From: Acidobacteriaceae bacterium KBS 146
GTDB taxonomy: Bacteria > Acidobacteriota > Terriglobia > Terriglobales > Acidobacteriaceae
Length of the DNA: 64,000 nt
NCBI GenBank assembly: GCA_000688615.1
Contig: JHVA01000001.1
Location: 310,001-374,000 of the forward strand
Reading direction: 5' to 3'
Part shown: positions 20,247 through 28,507 of the stretch, piece after piece
Layout of the letters: each line of letters begins with the position of its first letter
How positions within the stretch are numbered: the first letter of the stretch is position 1
Program-made: the position numbers and the translations under genes
Notes under the pieces: generated by a model
The model's database searches: none
What the model was told of the DNA's origin: nothing
Seen by the model: only the letters and a program-made list of their open reading frames with translations

Positions 20247-20438
20247 GCCTCTGTTCATCCTTGCTCGACGAGAGGTCACTTTCACCGGAGCGCGACTGAT
20301 TTGAAGCCTGCAAGTTCTGCATATGCGGACTGATTCCAGCACGGTCTTTCGCGTGAGGATTCTACTATCTTTACTTGCAGGATCTGTTTGTCTCGTTCGT
20401 CACAATCCACCATTGCAGAACGCAAAGACAGGAAGACA

Positions 20439-21449
20439 CTACCGCTTCGGTACGACCGTGATGCCCATGCCGCTCAGTTTGCTGCGAGCCTGCATAGCCT
20501 CAGGGGAATTGGGAAAGCGTTGGATCAGGGCGCGAAGCTCACGGACGCCAGCATCATTTTGTTTGAGGGCGATGAGTGCTTGACCCTTATGTAGATGGGC
20601 GACAGGCACTTTATTGCTGTCAGCGTATTGCTCAATCACGCGATCGTAGCTCTTGATGGCGTCATCGTAGTGACCGGCGCGATAGGCGATCTCGCCCTGA
20701 TAGAAAGACGCGTTTCCGGCAAGAGGATGGTCAGGATAAGACTTGATCACGTCTCCGAACTCGGAGGAGGCGAGCTGGTACTTCGCCCCCATGTAATCGC
20801 CAAGCGCGGTTTTATACAGGTCGTCGACTGGAGGTGCGGCGGGTGCTGCTGTTTCGGCGGGTGGTTGAGGCGCCGGAACTGCCTCCGACATGGGAGTTCC
20901 GGCTGTGGGTTTTCCCCGCTTGGCAGGTGCGGGAGCAGGAGTTACCGGGGCTGCCGCTGGTGGTGGCGTATTCATCGAGGGCGCTGCATTGTCGGCAGGA
21001 ATGCCGCCACCTGTAGGAGGCATATTGGCGTTGATCGATTGCTGCTGGCTCTGGATGTCCTGCGCAACCTTCTCCAGCCGGGCTAGCCGGGCCTTGACCT
21101 CGTCGAGCGAATCGTTCAGTGACTGAATCTGTCCGGAGACCTGCTCGAGCTTGGAGTCCTGATTCTGCTGACGGTTCTGAAGTTGTTTCTGGAGAGCATC
21201 GATGTTGAGGGACATGCGATTGACCGAGTCTGCGCTCTGCTGGACCAGGTCTTTCATCACACCCATGCGCTCATCGTTGGATTGCTGAAGACGGGCAACC
21301 GCGTCCTGCAGCTGTTGCACCTGCGTCTGGAGCTGCACGATCTCCTTGCTGACCGCGAAGGCGGGGGAGGCAGGGAGGAGCAGAGAGACGGCAAGGGCTG
21401 CGCAGGCCATGGAGACCGAACGTTTTGGGATAGGAAATGGAAGGTTCAT
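20439..21449 (-). CDS. cpoB: Tol-Pal cell division coordinator CpoB/YbgF
   Basis: A 336-residue periplasmic protein of the Tol-Pal system that in Proteobacteria coordinates peptidoglycan synthesis with outer-membrane constriction. It has a signal peptide (about 1-32, ending PAFA), a long coiled coil (about 35-125, with QLQTQVQQLQDAVARLQQ), a Pro/Ala-rich linker (about 130-205) and a C-terminal TPR domain (about 210-335, starting LYKTALGDYMGAKYQLA). The ATG at 21449 has AGGAAA six bases upstream; the frame is open back to 21506. Last gene of tolB-pal-cpoB. Confidence 0.93.
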   Translation of the reverse strand: MNLPFPIPKRSVSMACAALAVSLLLPASPAFAVSKEIVQLQTQVQQLQDAVARLQQSNDERMGVMKDLVQQSADSVNRMSLNIDALQKQLQNRQQNQDSKLEQVSGQIQSLNDSLDEVKARLARLEKVAQDIQSQQQSINANMPPTGGGIPADNAAPSMNTPPPAAAPVTPAPAPAKRGKPTAGTPMSEAVPAPQPPAETAAPAAPPVDDLYKTALGDYMGAKYQLASSEFGDVIKSYPDHPLAGNASFYQGEIAYRAGHYDDAIKSYDRVIEQYADSNKVPVAHLHKGQALIALKQNDAGVRELRALIQRFPNSPEAMQARSKLSGMGITVVPKR

Positions 21450-21485
21450 AGCGTTTTCCTGCGGTGTTTCTCTTCGGTTCACGTC

Positions 21486-21551
21486 TTTGACGGTTAGCCT
21501 CCGCAACCTGAAAGAGTCGCGGAGGCCTTCAGAAAATGCGTAACCGTCAAA
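21486..21551. repeat. Nested inverted repeat between pal and cpoB
   Basis: An outer 11-bp perfect stem TTTGACGGTTA (21486-21496) / TAACCGTCAAA (21541-21551) encloses an inner 8-bp perfect stem GCCTCCGC (21497-21504) / GCGGAGGC (21519-21526). The two stems are contiguous on the left arm and separated by 14 bases on the right. No T-run follows. It probably shapes the pal-cpoB message. Confidence 0.8.
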
Positions 21552-21565
21552 AGCGATTTTGGTGG

Positions 21566-22324
21566 TTAGCGGTCCAGCGAGAACTGAGCTCGGCGATTCT
21601 GCTGCCAGCAGCTCTCATTCTGCTCAGTGCAGAACTGCTTCTCCTTGCCATAGCTGATGACCCGAATACGGGAAGCGGCCACACCTGCGTTGACCAAGGC
21701 GGTCTTGGCGGCGTTGGCGCGATTCTCGCCGAGAGCCAGGTTGTACTCCGCTGAACCACGCTCGTCGCAGTAGCCGCCGATCACAATCTTGATGGCCGAG
21801 TGCGAGTTGAGGTACGAAGCGGCAGTCTGCGAGGAGGTCTGGGCGTCCGGACGCAGGTCGTAGCTGTCGTAATCGAAGAAGACGTCCTTCACGTTCTGGT
21901 GGAAGGCCGCTTCTGAACCCATGTCGCCATCGCCGTTGGCGTTGGAGGGAGCCTGAGGCACCCGTACCGTGACGCGGACATTGGCATCCGTGCTTCCACC
22001 ATCGCCCTTGGCGGTCAGATGAAAGTCCGTGGAGGTGGAGGGAGAGACGGTCTGGGTTCCGTTGGTCGCGACTTCTCCGATACCGTCGATCGTGACGGAG
22101 GTGGCGTTGGTGGTGCGCCAGTTCAGCACCACGGACTGGCCGACGTCGATGGCGACGGGGTCGGCGGTGAGTGTGGCGGTCGGCGCGGGAGCCGAGGGAG
22201 CGGGGCCAAGCGTGGCCGGGGCCACCGCCTTCTCCTTCTTGTGGCAGCCTGTGACGGCGCTAAGGGCGGCCACGACTGCAGCCATAACCAGAGCCTTGCG
22301 GTAAATTGCGGGCGATACGTTCAT
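21566..22324 (-). CDS. pal: Peptidoglycan-associated lipoprotein Pal with Ig-like domain
   Basis: A 252-residue outer-membrane lipoprotein that binds peptidoglycan and TolB. The lipobox ends AVTGC with the lipidated C27. A Pro/Ala linker is followed by an Ig-like beta domain (about 48-120, LTADPVAIDVGQSVVLNW), then the OmpA/Pal peptidoglycan-binding domain (about 140-252) with VFFDYDSYDLRPDA, GGYCDERGSAEYNLALGENRA and a cysteine-bearing final strand. The Ig-like insert is absent from the short proteobacterial Pal. It has GGAG upstream and sits between tolB and cpoB. Confidence 0.95.
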   Translation of the reverse strand: MNVSPAIYRKALVMAAVVAALSAVTGCHKKEKAVAPATLGPAPSAPAPTATLTADPVAIDVGQSVVLNWRTTNATSVTIDGIGEVATNGTQTVSPSTSTDFHLTAKGDGGSTDANVRVTVRVPQAPSNANGDGDMGSEAAFHQNVKDVFFDYDSYDLRPDAQTSSQTAASYLNSHSAIKIVIGGYCDERGSAEYNLALGENRANAAKTALVNAGVAASRIRVISYGKEKQFCTEQNESCWQQNRRAQFSLDR

Positions 22325-22384
22325 CTTGGAGGTTTCTCCTGCTCTTTCTTTCTCGATCGGGATAGAACTAAGGGTTTCAGGTTT

Positions 22385-22417
22385 TCTGCGAGCACTGCAA
22401 TGAAAATCTCTCGCAGA
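22385..22417. repeat. Hairpin between tolB and pal
   Basis: TCTGCGAG (22385-22392) pairs perfectly with CTCGCAGA (22410-22417) across a 17-base loop in the 106-base tolB-pal spacer. No T-run in the minus direction; likely an intercistronic stability element. Confidence 0.45.
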
Positions 22418-22430
22418 GGAAGTCGCTCGA

Positions 22431-23813
22431 CTACTTCCAGCTCCAGTTTGGCATGTCGGCGCCTGGGCCAGTCAGGTTGCGACGGCCAGTGCCGTCGGCC
22501 AACATACTGACGATGCGTGTGCTGGAGGCACGACCGTCAGGGGAGTTTGCAAACACAAGGTGCCGCCCATCTGGAGACCAGGAGGGGAAGTCACAGCGTC
22601 CGATGTCGTGAGTGACCTGAATCCAGCGCTTGGTCGCGACCTCCATGACGTAAATGTCCTGTCCGCCGGGGGCTCCGGGGCCGTATTTGCGATCCCAGGC
22701 GAATGCGAGGAACTGCCCGTTTGGAGACCAGGAGGGCGAGGTGGCGTATCCGCCGTCTGTCAGACGCGTAATTGCGGAACCGTCTGCGTCCATGATGTAG
22801 AGCTGCGGCAGATGTGTGCGCCCGCTGATCCAGGCGATCTGCGAGCCGGTCTTGGGATTGAATACGGGGGAGACATCCGGTCCACGGAAACTAGTGACGC
22901 GGCGAGCCGATCCTCCATTGGAGTCGGCGATATAGATCTCAGGATCGCCGGTACGAGAAGAGGAGAAGGCGATATCGCGGCCGTTGGGAGACCATGCGGG
23001 CGATAGGTTCGTTCCGCCTCCACCTGACGAGAAATTGACCATCCGGTTGAGCAGAAGGGAGTACATCCGGATCTGGAAGCCATCCTTGCCGAGTGAGGAG
23101 AAGGCGATCCGGCTGTTGTCGGGAGAGACGCGCGGAGAGATGGAGACCGTGCCGAGGTGGGTAATCTCGTGCTGGTTGGCGCCATCATAGTCCATCGCCC
23201 AGATCTCTTTATTTCCTCCGCCAACTTTGACGTAGTAGATCTTCGTTTCGGCGATGCCGGGAATGCCGCCACCGAGGCGGAAGATGATCTCGTCGGCGAA
23301 GCGATGGGCGACCTGCCGGGCCATCTCTTCATTGGCCTCTTCGCTGTACTGCTTGGAGAGCACCTGCGGAAATTGGGTGTTCTTTGCGTCGAAGAGAAAG
23401 CCGTTTACGGTGAGGCGTCCGCCGGAGGTCCCGAGGGCACCGAAGGCAATCATGGCAGCATTGGCCGGGGCAGCAGACCACTGGGCGAGGTTAATCTCGC
23501 CGGGAGCTCCGGGGGTCGCCTGCGGCAGCAGACTCTTAGAGACGATGTCAAAGATGCCCGCGCTGGAGAGGTCGTTGAAGAGAGTGCTATCGAAGGTCTG
23601 CTTGAGGGAAGCGGTCTGCGGATCCACTGAGGCGGGTTTGAAGTCGGCCACGGCCAGACGGATATTGGAAACCCCTGCAGAGGTCTCAGTCTTGAACCAG
23701 TCCTGGGCCTGCAAGGTCACTGAAGAAAAGGTGAGCAGTGCAAAGGCGATGAGGAAGAGCCCGGCGGGCCGCAGAAGAAGTTTTTCCAGAGAACGAGCAG
23801 GACGATATTTCAT
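22431..23813 (-). CDS. tolB: Tol-Pal system beta-propeller protein TolB
   Basis: A 460-residue periplasmic protein that links the inner-membrane Tol motor to Pal. It has a signal peptide (about 1-36), the TolB N-domain (about 45-175, NIRLAVADFKPAS) and a six-bladed propeller with repeated blade motifs such as SPRVSPDNSRIAFSS, SPAWSPNGRDIAFSS, SPSWSPNGQFLAFAW and FPSWSPDGRHLVFAN. Length is near the usual 430-450. It lacks a clear ribosome site; TACGAT lies seven bases before the ATG, suggesting a leaderless transcript. Confidence 0.96.
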   Translation of the reverse strand: MKYRPARSLEKLLLRPAGLFLIAFALLTFSSVTLQAQDWFKTETSAGVSNIRLAVADFKPASVDPQTASLKQTFDSTLFNDLSSAGIFDIVSKSLLPQATPGAPGEINLAQWSAAPANAAMIAFGALGTSGGRLTVNGFLFDAKNTQFPQVLSKQYSEEANEEMARQVAHRFADEIIFRLGGGIPGIAETKIYYVKVGGGNKEIWAMDYDGANQHEITHLGTVSISPRVSPDNSRIAFSSLGKDGFQIRMYSLLLNRMVNFSSGGGGTNLSPAWSPNGRDIAFSSSRTGDPEIYIADSNGGSARRVTSFRGPDVSPVFNPKTGSQIAWISGRTHLPQLYIMDADGSAITRLTDGGYATSPSWSPNGQFLAFAWDRKYGPGAPGGQDIYVMEVATKRWIQVTHDIGRCDFPSWSPDGRHLVFANSPDGRASSTRIVSMLADGTGRRNLTGPGADMPNWSWK

Positions 23814-23899
23814 CTCTTTTATCGTAGACGCAAAGACCCAAGACAGGGTTATTTTTGACTCAGATTACGAACCAATCTTTGTACAGCCTGCTGTTTCTG

Positions 23900-24682
23900 T
23901 CATTTAGCATCTAGGCTTTTTGCCTTAATCGACCAGAGAATGCTGCGGCGAATGAGATTGGAAAGGATGGGGTTGCTGTAGTCCTCTTTTCGATGGCCGA
24001 GGGCGATATAAACCTCCCGGCTGCCATCGAAGGTGTGATACCAGGCCAGAGGAAGAGGATTCCGATACGTGCCCTGATCGGTACGCATCTTTTCCAGCCC
24101 TGAGAGCCTGGTGCGGTCGGTGGTCAGGATGGGATGGATGTCCGGGTTGAGATGGTCGGTGAAGTAGCACTCATCGGTCCAGGGAAAATCCGGAGTCAAA
24201 CCTTTTGTTGCTGCGAAGCCAGGATCGGTTACATGGACCGTGAAGGTCTGAAGACGAGGGTGCTCGACGAATTTTCCACCGACGACCTGCCAGAAGTAGG
24301 GCCACGAACGCTCAGAGCCTGACGCGGAATGAATGGCGACGAATCCGTGATGCGACTGTATGTAGCGCTTGAAGGCGTCCCGCTGGCCATCACTGGTAAA
24401 GGCTTCGTTGTTGCTGTTGGCGAAGACGATAGCGGCGTAGTGGCGTAGATTGGCGTCGGTGAAGACCTCGGGCGAGTCTGAGGAATCGACGGTGAAATGA
24501 CTCTCGACACCCATCTTTTTGATCGCTTCCACGCTGGTGGCGATGTTGTCGTGGACGTAGCCCTTGCCGTCAGGGGTGTAGTTCCGGGTGTAGACGAGAA
24601 CTTTGGGCTGTGCCGCAAAGGCAAGATTGGCGATGCCCAGGGCGAGAAGAAGGGAGACGGTTCCACGGAAGTTTCGCACCAC
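23900..24682 (-). CDS. Secreted ThuA-like (trehalose-utilisation) domain protein
   Basis: A 260-residue exported protein with a signal peptide (about 1-23, ending AFA) and a ThuA-like glutamine-amidotransferase-type fold (about 27-255). Family landmarks are YVHDNIATSVEAI, ADIVFANSNNEAF-like NSNNEAFT, GFVAIHSASG, VGGKFVEHP and PLAWYHTFDGSREVYIALGHR. ThuA proteins occur in sugar-utilisation clusters but their chemistry is not settled. The start is one of two adjacent GTG codons; CATAAT precedes the second by six bases. It is divergent from the ManD-type gene, 89 bases away. Confidence 0.85.
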   Translation of the reverse strand: MVRNFRGTVSLLLALGIANLAFAAQPKVLVYTRNYTPDGKGYVHDNIATSVEAIKKMGVESHFTVDSSDSPEVFTDANLRHYAAIVFANSNNEAFTSDGQRDAFKRYIQSHHGFVAIHSASGSERSWPYFWQVVGGKFVEHPRLQTFTVHVTDPGFAATKGLTPDFPWTDECYFTDHLNPDIHPILTTDRTRLSGLEKMRTDQGTYRNPLPLAWYHTFDGSREVYIALGHRKEDYSNPILSNLIRRSILWSIKAKSLDAK

Positions 24683-24771
24683 AGCATTATGCGGGAATCC
24701 GGCGGAGTGCGGGAAAAACAGAACAAGTGGCTGTGGCTGGAAGCCGGGAGCAGTGTAAGCTTCTCCGTGTC

Positions 24772-26112
24772 ATGGCGATGAATCGACGGGATATGTTGAA
24801 GATGGCCGCAGCTTCGACGGCGTGCGGTATGACTGCTCCGATGATGAGGGCAGAGGCGCAAGTTGCGAAGGCGACGCGAGGGATGGCGGCGCCGAAGATC
24901 AAAGACATCAGTGTGATTGAATGCGCGCCCGCAGGCTCGCGGCTGACAGTGGTGAAGATCACCACTGACCAGGACGGCCTGTACGGCTACGGCTGCGGGA
25001 CGTTTACGCAGCGAGCGGATCTGGTGAAGCCGGCGGTGGAGAAGTATCTGAAGCCGCTGCTGATGGGCAAGACAACGGACCGCATCGAGGATATCTGGTG
25101 GACGTGCTACGACAGCTCGTACTGGAAGAACGGGCCGGTGCTGAATAACGCCATCAGTGGAATCGACCAGGCGCTGTGGGACATCAAGGGCCGTCAGGCC
25201 GGCATGCCTGTCTATCAGCTGCTGGGCGGCAAGGTGCGCGAGGCGGTCGATACCTACGCCCACGCCGATGGGCCGGATTATGCGGATGTGGTGGCCTCGG
25301 CAAAGCAGTATATGGATCAGGGGTTCCGGAATGTGCGGGTTCAGATCGGTGTGCCGGGGATGGCGGGATACGGGTCGAAGAGCGGCGGACAGTCGAGCTA
25401 TAAGCCGCTGCATGACAAGCCATTCTTCGAGCCCGCTGCCTACATGCGGCGCGCGTTGAAGATGCTGGAGACATGCCGCAAAGAGCTGGGTGATGAGGTG
25501 AACCTGCTGCACGATGTGCACGAACGGCTGTCACCGAACCAGGCGGTGGAGTTCTGCAAAGACGCTGAGAAGTTCAACATGTTTTTCGTCGAAGACCCGT
25601 TGTCGCCGGAAGACCTCGCTTACTTCAAGCAGATTCGGGATAACTGCACGACGCCGATCGCAATGGGAGAGCTGTTCAACTCGCCGCATGAGTGGAGGCC
25701 ACTGATCGAGGGTCGGCTTATCGACTACATTCGCTGCCACCTATCGCAGATGGGAGGCCTGACCCCAGCGCGCAAGGTAGCGATTCTGGCGGAGAACTTC
25801 GGTGTGAAGACAGCGTGGCATGGTCCGGGCGATGTGTCGCCGGTGGGGCATATGGCGCAGATTACGCTCGATATCGTCAGCTCAAACTTTGGCGTCCAGG
25901 AATACACACCCTTCAACGACCGCACGAAGGAGATATTCCACGGATGCCCGGAGATGAAGGATGGATACTTCTGGGTAAATGAGGCTCCTGGGTGGGGAAT
26001 TGAGATCGATGAGAAGGAAGCGGCGAAGACCCCATTCACTCAACCCAAGAATGGACTCAATGGAGGATGGGGCGAGATCCGGCGTCCGGATGGAACTGTG
26101 ATCAAGCAATAG
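24772..26112 (+). CDS. ManD-type mannonate/gluconate dehydratase, enolase superfamily, Tat-exported
   Basis: A 446-residue member of the mandelate racemase/muconate lactonising group closest to ManD/RspA, which dehydrate D-mannonate or D-gluconate to 2-keto-3-deoxygluconate. The metal ligands D248, E274 and E300 are spaced 26 and 26 residues, as in characterised ManD, with the diagnostic D-x-H pair (H250 in HDVHER). The N-terminus MNRRDMLKMAAAS is a twin-arginine signal with only RR-D-M-L, so export is probable, unusual for this enzyme. The start may be 24772 or 24778; no good ribosome site is visible. Confidence 0.85.
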   Translation: MAMNRRDMLKMAAASTACGMTAPMMRAEAQVAKATRGMAAPKIKDISVIECAPAGSRLTVVKITTDQDGLYGYGCGTFTQRADLVKPAVEKYLKPLLMGKTTDRIEDIWWTCYDSSYWKNGPVLNNAISGIDQALWDIKGRQAGMPVYQLLGGKVREAVDTYAHADGPDYADVVASAKQYMDQGFRNVRVQIGVPGMAGYGSKSGGQSSYKPLHDKPFFEPAAYMRRALKMLETCRKELGDEVNLLHDVHERLSPNQAVEFCKDAEKFNMFFVEDPLSPEDLAYFKQIRDNCTTPIAMGELFNSPHEWRPLIEGRLIDYIRCHLSQMGGLTPARKVAILAENFGVKTAWHGPGDVSPVGHMAQITLDIVSSNFGVQEYTPFNDRTKEIFHGCPEMKDGYFWVNEAPGWGIEIDEKEAAKTPFTQPKNGLNGGWGEIRRPDGTVIKQ

Positions 26113-26122
26113 GTCTGGGTGC

Positions 26123-26160
26123 TTATGCTGCCTCGTCGGGGCGCTGAAATGGCAGCATAA
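26123..26160. terminator. Hairpin after the ManD-type gene
   Basis: TTATGCTGCC (26123-26132) pairs perfectly with GGCAGCATAA (26151-26160) over an 18-base loop, ten bases after the stop codon. No T-run follows; probable 3-prime end element. Confidence 0.5.
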
Positions 26161-26194
26161 AGGCTAAGGGACCGGGGCGCACGGGCATCCTGCA

Positions 26195-26235
26195 AAAATA
26201 CAGGGATTCTGCGCCTTCAGCTCAGAATGACGACG
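26195..26235. repeat. Intergenic palindromic (REP-like) element
   Basis: ATTCTG (26206-26211) and CAGAAT (26223-26228) flank CGCCTTCAGCT, giving a unit of the type GGGATTCT-CTTCAGCTC-AGAATGACG. Similar units recur in intergenic DNA of several Acidobacteriota, as I recall. Only one clear copy is in this window. Confidence 0.5.
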
Positions 26236-26302
26236 CCGACTTCAGCGTGGGGCTGCGTAGTGGGTGCTGAGGGCTCGTGGGGCGGTTGAGATTTGTGTGT
26301 GC

Positions 26303-27094
26303 TTAGGGCTGCGTGTAATGGAAGGTGTACTCGACGGTGATGTGATCTCCGGCGGGGAGAGGACCGAAGCCTTCCACGCGCTGCACAGCGCGAAGTGCTG
26401 ACTGATCGAGAGAGGGTGAGCCGCTGCGGGTTTCGATGCGCGGATTGGAAGGTGTACCGGCTCGATCGATATCGAACAGGACGGTCACACTCTTGCCGAC
26501 AGAGGCACGAGGGTCCGCCTCCTGGGTGAACCAGTTCTGCGCCACTGTCCGGTTGACGATGTTCACGTAGTAGGCGAACCGGCTACCGAAGGTGCGATCC
26601 TGCACCATGGCCGAGGCGGTTCCGTTCTTCAGCTCAAGAGTCGATTGCGGAATCCGTATACCTGCAGTTTCGCCGGTGACGGCCTTATTGGGCTGCGGCG
26701 GAGTTGGCTGCGGATGCTTGGGCGGAGCCGGCGTGGGCTTCTCGGCGACTTTGGGCGGTTTGACCTTTTCCGGAAGAGCGACTTCGTGGGGATCTGGTGG
26801 AGGTTCGGTCTTCAAAGGCGCGATCAGAGGCGCGGGGCTTGGGTTCTCGGAGGTGAGGACGCCGGTATCGAGCTCGCGCTGCTTTGGCGGCAAGGGAAGC
26901 GAAGCGACCATCGTGGCCTGAATGGCTCCTGCAGTGGCGGCGTTTTCTCCCCAGCTATGGCCTCGATTATGGAAGTAGGCGAGTCCTGCGATGGCTGCGG
27001 CGACGGTGATATGGAGGACGAGCGAGCCAAAAAAGTTCTTTCGCAGATTGTCGTCTGCAAATTGGTCGTCGGGATTCCAGCTCAAGTCGGCCAT
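26303..27094 (-). CDS. TonB/TolA-like energy transducer
   Basis: A 263-residue inner-membrane protein that carries motor energy from ExbBD/TolQR to the outer membrane. It has a cytoplasmic N-terminus, one membrane segment (about 22-41), a Pro/Lys-rich periplasmic spacer (about 80-140, with PEKVKPPKVAEKPTP) and a C-terminal TonB/TolA domain (about 165-260, VTVLFDIDRAGTPSNPRI and VEGFGPLPAG). Third gene of an exbB-exbD-tonB operon; the nearby tolB-pal genes favour a TolA-like role. Confidence 0.85.
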   Translation of the reverse strand: MADLSWNPDDQFADDNLRKNFFGSLVLHITVAAAIAGLAYFHNRGHSWGENAATAGAIQATMVASLPLPPKQRELDTGVLTSENPSPAPLIAPLKTEPPPDPHEVALPEKVKPPKVAEKPTPAPPKHPQPTPPQPNKAVTGETAGIRIPQSTLELKNGTASAMVQDRTFGSRFAYYVNIVNRTVAQNWFTQEADPRASVGKSVTVLFDIDRAGTPSNPRIETRSGSPSLDQSALRAVQRVEGFGPLPAGDHITVEYTFHYTQP

Positions 27095-27117
27095 ATTCGT
27101 TGGGTGCAGGGATGTTG

Positions 27118-27534
27118 TTATTTGTTTTCGATGGGACGAGTGACGATGCTGATGTTAGTGATGCCCGCCTGCTTGACGGCGTCCATGACAGAAGCGAAGG
27201 CTCCGAAGGGTACACGTTCGTCAGCGCGAAGATAGATGACACGTTTTGCCGGATCGCCTTTGCCTGTAGTGCGGAGACGCGTAGGGAGCTCATTGACGTT
27301 GACGGGCTTGTCCTGCAGGAAGACGTTCTGATCGTGATCGATGGTGACGACCATCCGCTCATCAGTGACCTGGTTGACGGTACGGGTCTTCGGAATCGCA
27401 ACGTCGATACCGGACTGCAGGACTGGTGCGGTCAACATGAAGATGAGGAGAAGCACCAGGACGACGTCGACGAGGGGAGTGATGTTGATCTCGGCGAGTG
27501 CAGTTTGCGTGCGTCCTTTTGCGCTGAAGGCCAT
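27118..27534 (-). CDS. ExbD/TolR family motor subunit
   Basis: A 138-residue protein with one membrane segment (about 15-38, INITPLVDVVLVLLLIFML) whose aspartate D23 is the proton-path residue of ExbD/TolR, and a periplasmic domain with PKTRTVNQ and YLRADERVPFGAFASVMDAVKQAGI. It starts three bases after the exbB/tolQ stop codon. Works with the downstream TonB/TolA-like protein. Confidence 0.92.
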   Translation of the reverse strand: MAFSAKGRTQTALAEINITPLVDVVLVLLLIFMLTAPVLQSGIDVAIPKTRTVNQVTDERMVVTIDHDQNVFLQDKPVNVNELPTRLRTTGKGDPAKRVIYLRADERVPFGAFASVMDAVKQAGITNISIVTRPIENK

Positions 27535-27536
27535 GG

Positions 27537-28340
27537 CTAGAACGTCCTCCGGCGAGGCAGCTCTTCAACGGGCGCGTAGGTTGGCGCGGGAGGTTGGGGC
27601 TGCGTGGGAGTTACCATAGCTGCGTTCTCGATCGCATTTAAGAGCTCTCTGCCGAAGTCGTCCATGCGGGAGCCCTGCTCGCGGAGACGGGCCGTGAGCT
27701 GGTTGTAACCGATGACGGCCGGAATGGCGACGACGAGGCCGGCGGCAGTCGTGATAAGGGCTTCGGAGATTCCAGGGGCAACGGCCCGCAGCGTAGCGGC
27801 TCCGGCAGTGCCGAGACCATGGAACGCGTCGATGATGCCCCATACGGTTCCGAAGAGTCCGATAAAGGGTGCGATGGCTGCGATGGTGGCAAGCCAGGTC
27901 ATACGCGATTCCATGCCCGTGAGGGCCTCACTCGACGCTGTGGCCGCGGCGCGTTCCAGGGCGATGGGATTACGGGGCAGGCCGCGACCGCCATTCTGGC
28001 GCTGGTATTCGTCGTGGATTTCATTGAAGACGGAGACGAGCGGACTGGGGCGAAACTGCTCGGCGACGGTGGCGACTTCGCTCAAGCGGCTGGACTTGCG
28101 GAAGGCACGCAGGAAACGCTTGCTCTGCTTGTCGGCTCGGCCGAGGCTCGACCATTTGGAGAGCATGATGGTCCAGGAAAAGATGCTGGCCAGCAGGAGA
28201 AGGACGAGCACGGTAAAGGCGACCGGCCCAGAGTTATGAATCATCTCGGCGAGTGCGCTGGAGCTGCCTGGGTTGGCCGGAGGGACGGATGCGGCGTCTT
28301 CCTGGAGGAAGTGAAGGGCGAGGGCTAGGGTCCAAACCAT
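27537..28340 (-). CDS. MotA/TolQ/ExbB proton channel protein
   Basis: A 267-residue inner-membrane protein forming the pentameric channel of the Tol motor. Three membrane helices are visible (about 40-60, 152-175 and 190-215), with the family segment TWLATIAAIAPFIGLFGTVWGI and GISEALITTAAGLVVAIPAVIGYN. The ATG at 28340 is preferred over the open frame to 28496, which adds a non-homologous leader. The charged final residues end PRRRTF. First gene of the operon and divergent from hemW. Confidence 0.92.
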   Translation of the reverse strand: MVWTLALALHFLQEDAASVPPANPGSSSALAEMIHNSGPVAFTVLVLLLLASIFSWTIMLSKWSSLGRADKQSKRFLRAFRKSSRLSEVATVAEQFRPSPLVSVFNEIHDEYQRQNGGRGLPRNPIALERAAATASSEALTGMESRMTWLATIAAIAPFIGLFGTVWGIIDAFHGLGTAGAATLRAVAPGISEALITTAAGLVVAIPAVIGYNQLTARLREQGSRMDDFGRELLNAIENAAMVTPTQPQPPAPTYAPVEELPRRRTF

Positions 28341-28507
28341 AGTTATTTGTCCACCAGATGGTAGTGTAAATCGTTCGACGCAACTGGGGCGCATCCGCTG
28401 TGGTGCGGGGATTTGGATCTGTATTGACTTTTCAGTGTCTCCAGGCGGTGCTTGACCGGAAGTTGTCGTGAAATCAGCGCGTGAAAGAATAGGCATGAGG
28501 CTTTTTT

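Noticed and set aside
24229..25521. Long minus-strand open frame of 430 codons
   Set aside because: It is antisense to the ManD-type gene, with His/Arg-rich sequence resembling no protein; a shadow of high-GC coding DNA.
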